A DNA stretch of 64,000 nt from Chryseobacterium sp. SORGH_AS_0447 (GTDB lineage: Bacteria > Bacteroidota > Bacteroidia > Flavobacteriales > Weeksellaceae): positions 2,536,501 through 2,600,500 of the forward strand of contig NZ_JAUTAR010000001.1 of the NCBI RefSeq assembly GCF_030818695.1, written 5' to 3'. Of the stretch, positions 62,176 through 64,000 are shown piece after piece; positions within the stretch are counted from its first letter, which is position 1; each line of letters opens with the position of its first letter. Both the position numbers and the translations under genes were made by a program. The notes beneath the pieces are model-generated. The model had not been told where the DNA came from and ran no database searches. It saw nothing but the letters and a program-made list of their open reading frames with translations.

Positions 62176-62889
62176 TTATTCCTTGATGAACTTGTAGGGT
62201 TTTTTGTTGTGAATGATCAGCATATATTGTCCTGCTGCAAAATTTTGCGTATCAACCTGGACTTTGTTATCAGCAGTCTTTCCTTCATATATTTTTTGAC
62301 CTAGCATATTGAAAATCTGTATCGAAAGATTATTTTCAATATTTTCTACTATTAGACGTTCTTTTACGGGATTGACGAAAGTTACGAAATCGTTTTTACC
62401 TTCAGTTTCTTTTGTTCCCAAAAATATATTGCTGTTGTTGTAAAACACTTTATTTCCATTGGAAGGATTGGTGATAATTAAAGTTTTGCCTGAACTGTTT
62501 GCTACGATTTCATATTCAAAAGTACTTCCTAGGGCAGGATATATATAAAAGTCTGTATGTTGCTGATCAAAGCTGTTCACAGCTGAAGCGTTATTACCTC
62601 CGTACATAGCTAATGTGCATGCGGAACTCATTTTAGTAAATGTATTTACCCCGGTAAAGGTGGTTGCGATCTGGCAGCTGTTAAAATATCTGGAATTAAA
62701 TGCATAACCGCTTCCCGGAGACGGATAGGTTGTAAATTCCGATTGTGAAAGAGTAATACTCATTGCTGGCGTTGTTACCGTTTGTCCTGCAGTTACAATT
62801 TTGGAAATATACCAGTTGTTGGTAAATAATTCAGAATTTTGAGCAAATAAAAATCCACCCGCAAATAAAAGAAAGAAAGTTTTTTTCAT
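62176..62889 (-). CDS. Small T9SS-secreted protein
   Basis: The 237-residue protein has a signal peptide ending at GFLFAQ, a beta-rich domain of about 140 residues (NNWYISKIVTAGQTV to FEYEIVANSSGKTLIITN) and a C-terminal type A sorting domain (FVNPVKERLIVENIE to the end) for type IX secretion. The N-terminal domain has a faint META/HslJ-like look (WYISKIV, then FTKMSSACTLAMYGGNN), which I hold at low confidence. It has its own promoter box at 62905. Confidence 0.82.
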   Translation of the reverse strand: MKKTFFLLFAGGFLFAQNSELFTNNWYISKIVTAGQTVTTPAMSITLSQSEFTTYPSPGSGYAFNSRYFNSCQIATTFTGVNTFTKMSSACTLAMYGGNNASAVNSFDQQHTDFYIYPALGSTFEYEIVANSSGKTLIITNPSNGNKVFYNNSNIFLGTKETEGKNDFVTFVNPVKERLIVENIENNLSIQIFNMLGQKIYEGKTADNKVQVDTQNFAAGQYMLIIHNKKPYKFIKE

Positions 62890-62904
62890 GATTATAATTT
62901 TTCA

Positions 62905-62912
62905 CAAATATA
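62905..62912 (-). promoter_or_regulatory. Promoter -7 box for the small T9SS gene
   Basis: On the minus strand TATATTTG matches TAnnTTTG and ends 15 bases before the start codon at 62889. Confidence 0.6.
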
Positions 62913-62926
62913 AGGAAAAAACAATC

Positions 62927-62955
62927 AAAAAACCGTTTTCAGCAGGTGAAAACGG
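62927..62955 (-). terminator. Terminator after the SMR transporter gene
   Basis: CCGTTTTCA pairs with TGAAAACGG (62933-62941 and 62947-62955 on the plus strand), followed by a T-run on the minus strand. Confidence 0.9.
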
Positions 62956-63009
62956 CTTCGCTATAAAGCATTTAACAAGATTAAATTAATAGGTGTATAT
63001 GTTTTTTAT

Positions 63010-63339
63010 TTAGTGAGGCGATACTGCTTTTAGTCCGATCACCGAACCGATTAAGGTAACAATAAAAAATATTCTCCAGAACGTTACCGGATCTTTAAAA
63101 AAGAAAATTCCCATCAGTGCAGTTCCCACGGCACCGATTCCCGTCCAGACGGCATATGCGGTTCCGATTGGAAGCGTTTGGGTAGCTTTGATCAGCAGCA
63201 GCATGCTTACCGTAAGAGAGATCAGAAACCCGGCAAACCACAGGTACATGGCAGTTCCACTTGTTTCTTTTACTTTTCCGAGACATGAGGCAAAAGCAAC
63301 CTCAAACAGACCGGCAACAACCAGGATCATCCAATTCAT
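63010..63339 (-). CDS. Small multidrug resistance (SMR) transporter, Gdx/SugE-like
   Basis: The 109-residue protein has four transmembrane helices and the essential Glu13 in VAGLFEVAFA. The segment TLPIGTAYAVWTGIGAVG and the end VIGLKAVS match the guanidinium-exporter (Gdx/SugE) branch. The first helix is divergent: the usual VVW after the Glu is VAF, and the following loop is longer. Guanidinium or small cationic drug export are both possible. I see no guanidine riboswitch in the 130 bases upstream. Confidence 0.87.
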   Translation of the reverse strand: MNWMILVVAGLFEVAFASCLGKVKETSGTAMYLWFAGFLISLTVSMLLLIKATQTLPIGTAYAVWTGIGAVGTALMGIFFFKDPVTFWRIFFIVTLIGSVIGLKAVSPH

Positions 63340-63429
63340 TTGTTCTGACTTTTCTCCTGCAAAGGTCAGGATTTAATAAGAATTAAAATTTTACAATTGT
63401 TAAAAAAGAAAAAAATCAGCATAAAACCC

Positions 63430-63473
63430 TTAAAACATTGAAATTCTAAAACACTCCAACCCTCCAACTCATT
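63430..63473. repeat. AACACTCCAACCCTC-type word repeat, single arm
   Basis: Units AACACTCC, AACCCTCC and AACTCAT lie in one orientation and run into the stop codon of the minus-strand Crp/Fnr gene (stop 63469-63471). Same words as at 29444 and 43063. Confidence 0.65.
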
Positions 63474-64000
63474 TCATCTCCGCCCGGATCCTGCTCAGGC
63501 TCACCTGCGTAATTCCCAAATAAGAAGCGATGTGTCCCAGCTGAACACGTTTTAAAAGATCAGGCTTGTCACGCATCAGGTCTTTATACCGTTCCAGAGC
63601 AGTTTTGAACTGTCTGGAAATAATCAGTTCCTCGGTTTTTACCAGTTCGCGTTCGGCAAATTTCCGGCCCCAGTTGGCGATATGAATATCTTCGTGATAT
63701 AATTTTTTCAGATTTTCGGTTTTCAGCTTATACATTTCGCACGGCTCCAGCAATTCTATATTCTCATAACCCGGATTGTTTTCCACATAGCTTTTCATCG
63801 AGACCACCGGTTCGCCTTCACTTCCGAACCAGAAAGTAATGTCTTTCTCCTCTGCAGAGGCATAAGCACGGACAATTCCTGTTTTTACAAAATAGACATA
63901 CGGAACAAATTTACCGGCTTCCATCAGACAGAAATTCTTAGGATAAGATACTTCCTTAATAGATTCTTTTAGGCTGATTTTCGACGACTCGGGAAGAGGG
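63469..64000 (-). CDS. Crp/Fnr family transcriptional regulator, N-terminus outside the window
   Basis: The frame is open to the window edge, so the start codon lies beyond 64000; the ATG at 63924 is internal. The visible 176 residues cover most of the cyclic nucleotide-binding-like beta-barrel (LMEAGKFVPYVYFVKTGIVRAY) and the dimer helix. A short C-terminal helix-turn-helix follows (VQLGHIASYLGITQVSLSRIR). No Cys cluster for an iron-sulfur centre is seen. Such regulators are common single-gene units in Chryseobacterium, and the signal is unknown. Confidence 0.88.
   Translation of the reverse strand, partial: PLPESSKISLKESIKEVSYPKNFCLMEAGKFVPYVYFVKTGIVRAYASAEEKDITFWFGSEGEPVVSMKSYVENNPGYENIELLEPCEMYKLKTENLKKLYHEDIHIANWGRKFAERELVKTEELIISRQFKTALERYKDLMRDKPDLLKRVQLGHIASYLGITQVSLSRIRAEMK

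Noticed and set aside
63340..63468. Guanidine riboswitch before the SMR gene
   Set aside because: No conserved guanidine-I, II or III motif is visible in this AT-rich stretch.

Overview
The window reads as chromosome from a flavobacterium of the Weeksellaceae, most like Chryseobacterium. Seen in the sequence: AT-rich intergenic DNA, many promoters of the Bacteroidota form TTG-N18 to 21-TAnnTTTG, two proteins with type IX secretion C-terminal sorting domains, and families typical of the phylum (GLPGLI, HYC_CC_PP, DUF4199, DUF3347, DUF2723, four-helix-bundle S23). It also has menaquinone and Kdo genes and an atpD-atpC pair standing alone. Genus is an inference. I see no rRNA, tRNA, CRISPR array, IS element or prophage. 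The one RNA gene supported is the SRP RNA.

Layout. 0.1-2.8 kb: menB, menA and a UPF0173 hydrolase. 2.9 kb: SRP RNA on the minus strand. 3.1-5.4 kb: DUF4199, a polyprenyl-type glycosyltransferase and a GIN-domain lipoprotein. 5.4-5.9 kb: a four-helix-bundle (S23/IVS) gene bounded by inverted repeats. 6-12 kb: phosphohexomutase, an aminotransferase, kdsB, a LolA-like exported protein, a glutathione peroxidase and a TPR protein. 12-15.8 kb: NAD(P)-binding and YjbR proteins, an AT-rich secreted peptide plus GLPGLI pair, and ribF. 16-18.8 kb: atpD, atpC and an exported protein. 18.8-19.3 kb: a two-copy repeat block. 19.4-24.1 kb (minus strand): a radical SAM protein, an alpha-oxoamine synthase and a cysteine-synthase-fold enzyme; the last two fit sulfonolipid base synthesis. 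24.3-31.2 kb: two large membrane proteins, DUF1697 and kdsA. 31.3-44.1 kb: a TonB-dependent receptor, then a copper region (HYC_CC_PP, DUF3347, multicopper oxidase, P-type ATPase, HMA-AraC regulator) interrupted by a deacetylase and DUF72. 44.6-47.9 kb: an RRM protein, a T9SS cargo, a BlaI-type regulator and a PAP2-like protein. 48-50.7 kb: pyruvate dehydrogenase E1 alpha and E2. 50.9-64 kb: housekeeping genes including a LolD-like ATPase, radC, ppa, gpmI, an acyl-ACP desaturase, map, an SMR transporter and an edge-truncated Crp/Fnr regulator.

The most unusual signal lies between genes. About fourteen intergenic sites carry short degenerate word repeats of 7 to 10 bases. Each site uses its own words, and at most sites two arms face each other so that the transcript can fold into an imperfect hairpin. 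At 5393-5917 such arms bound a gene for a four-helix-bundle protein. I propose, as inference, that this is a coding member of a REPIN-like or IVS-like element family and that the short hairpins are its non-coding relatives.
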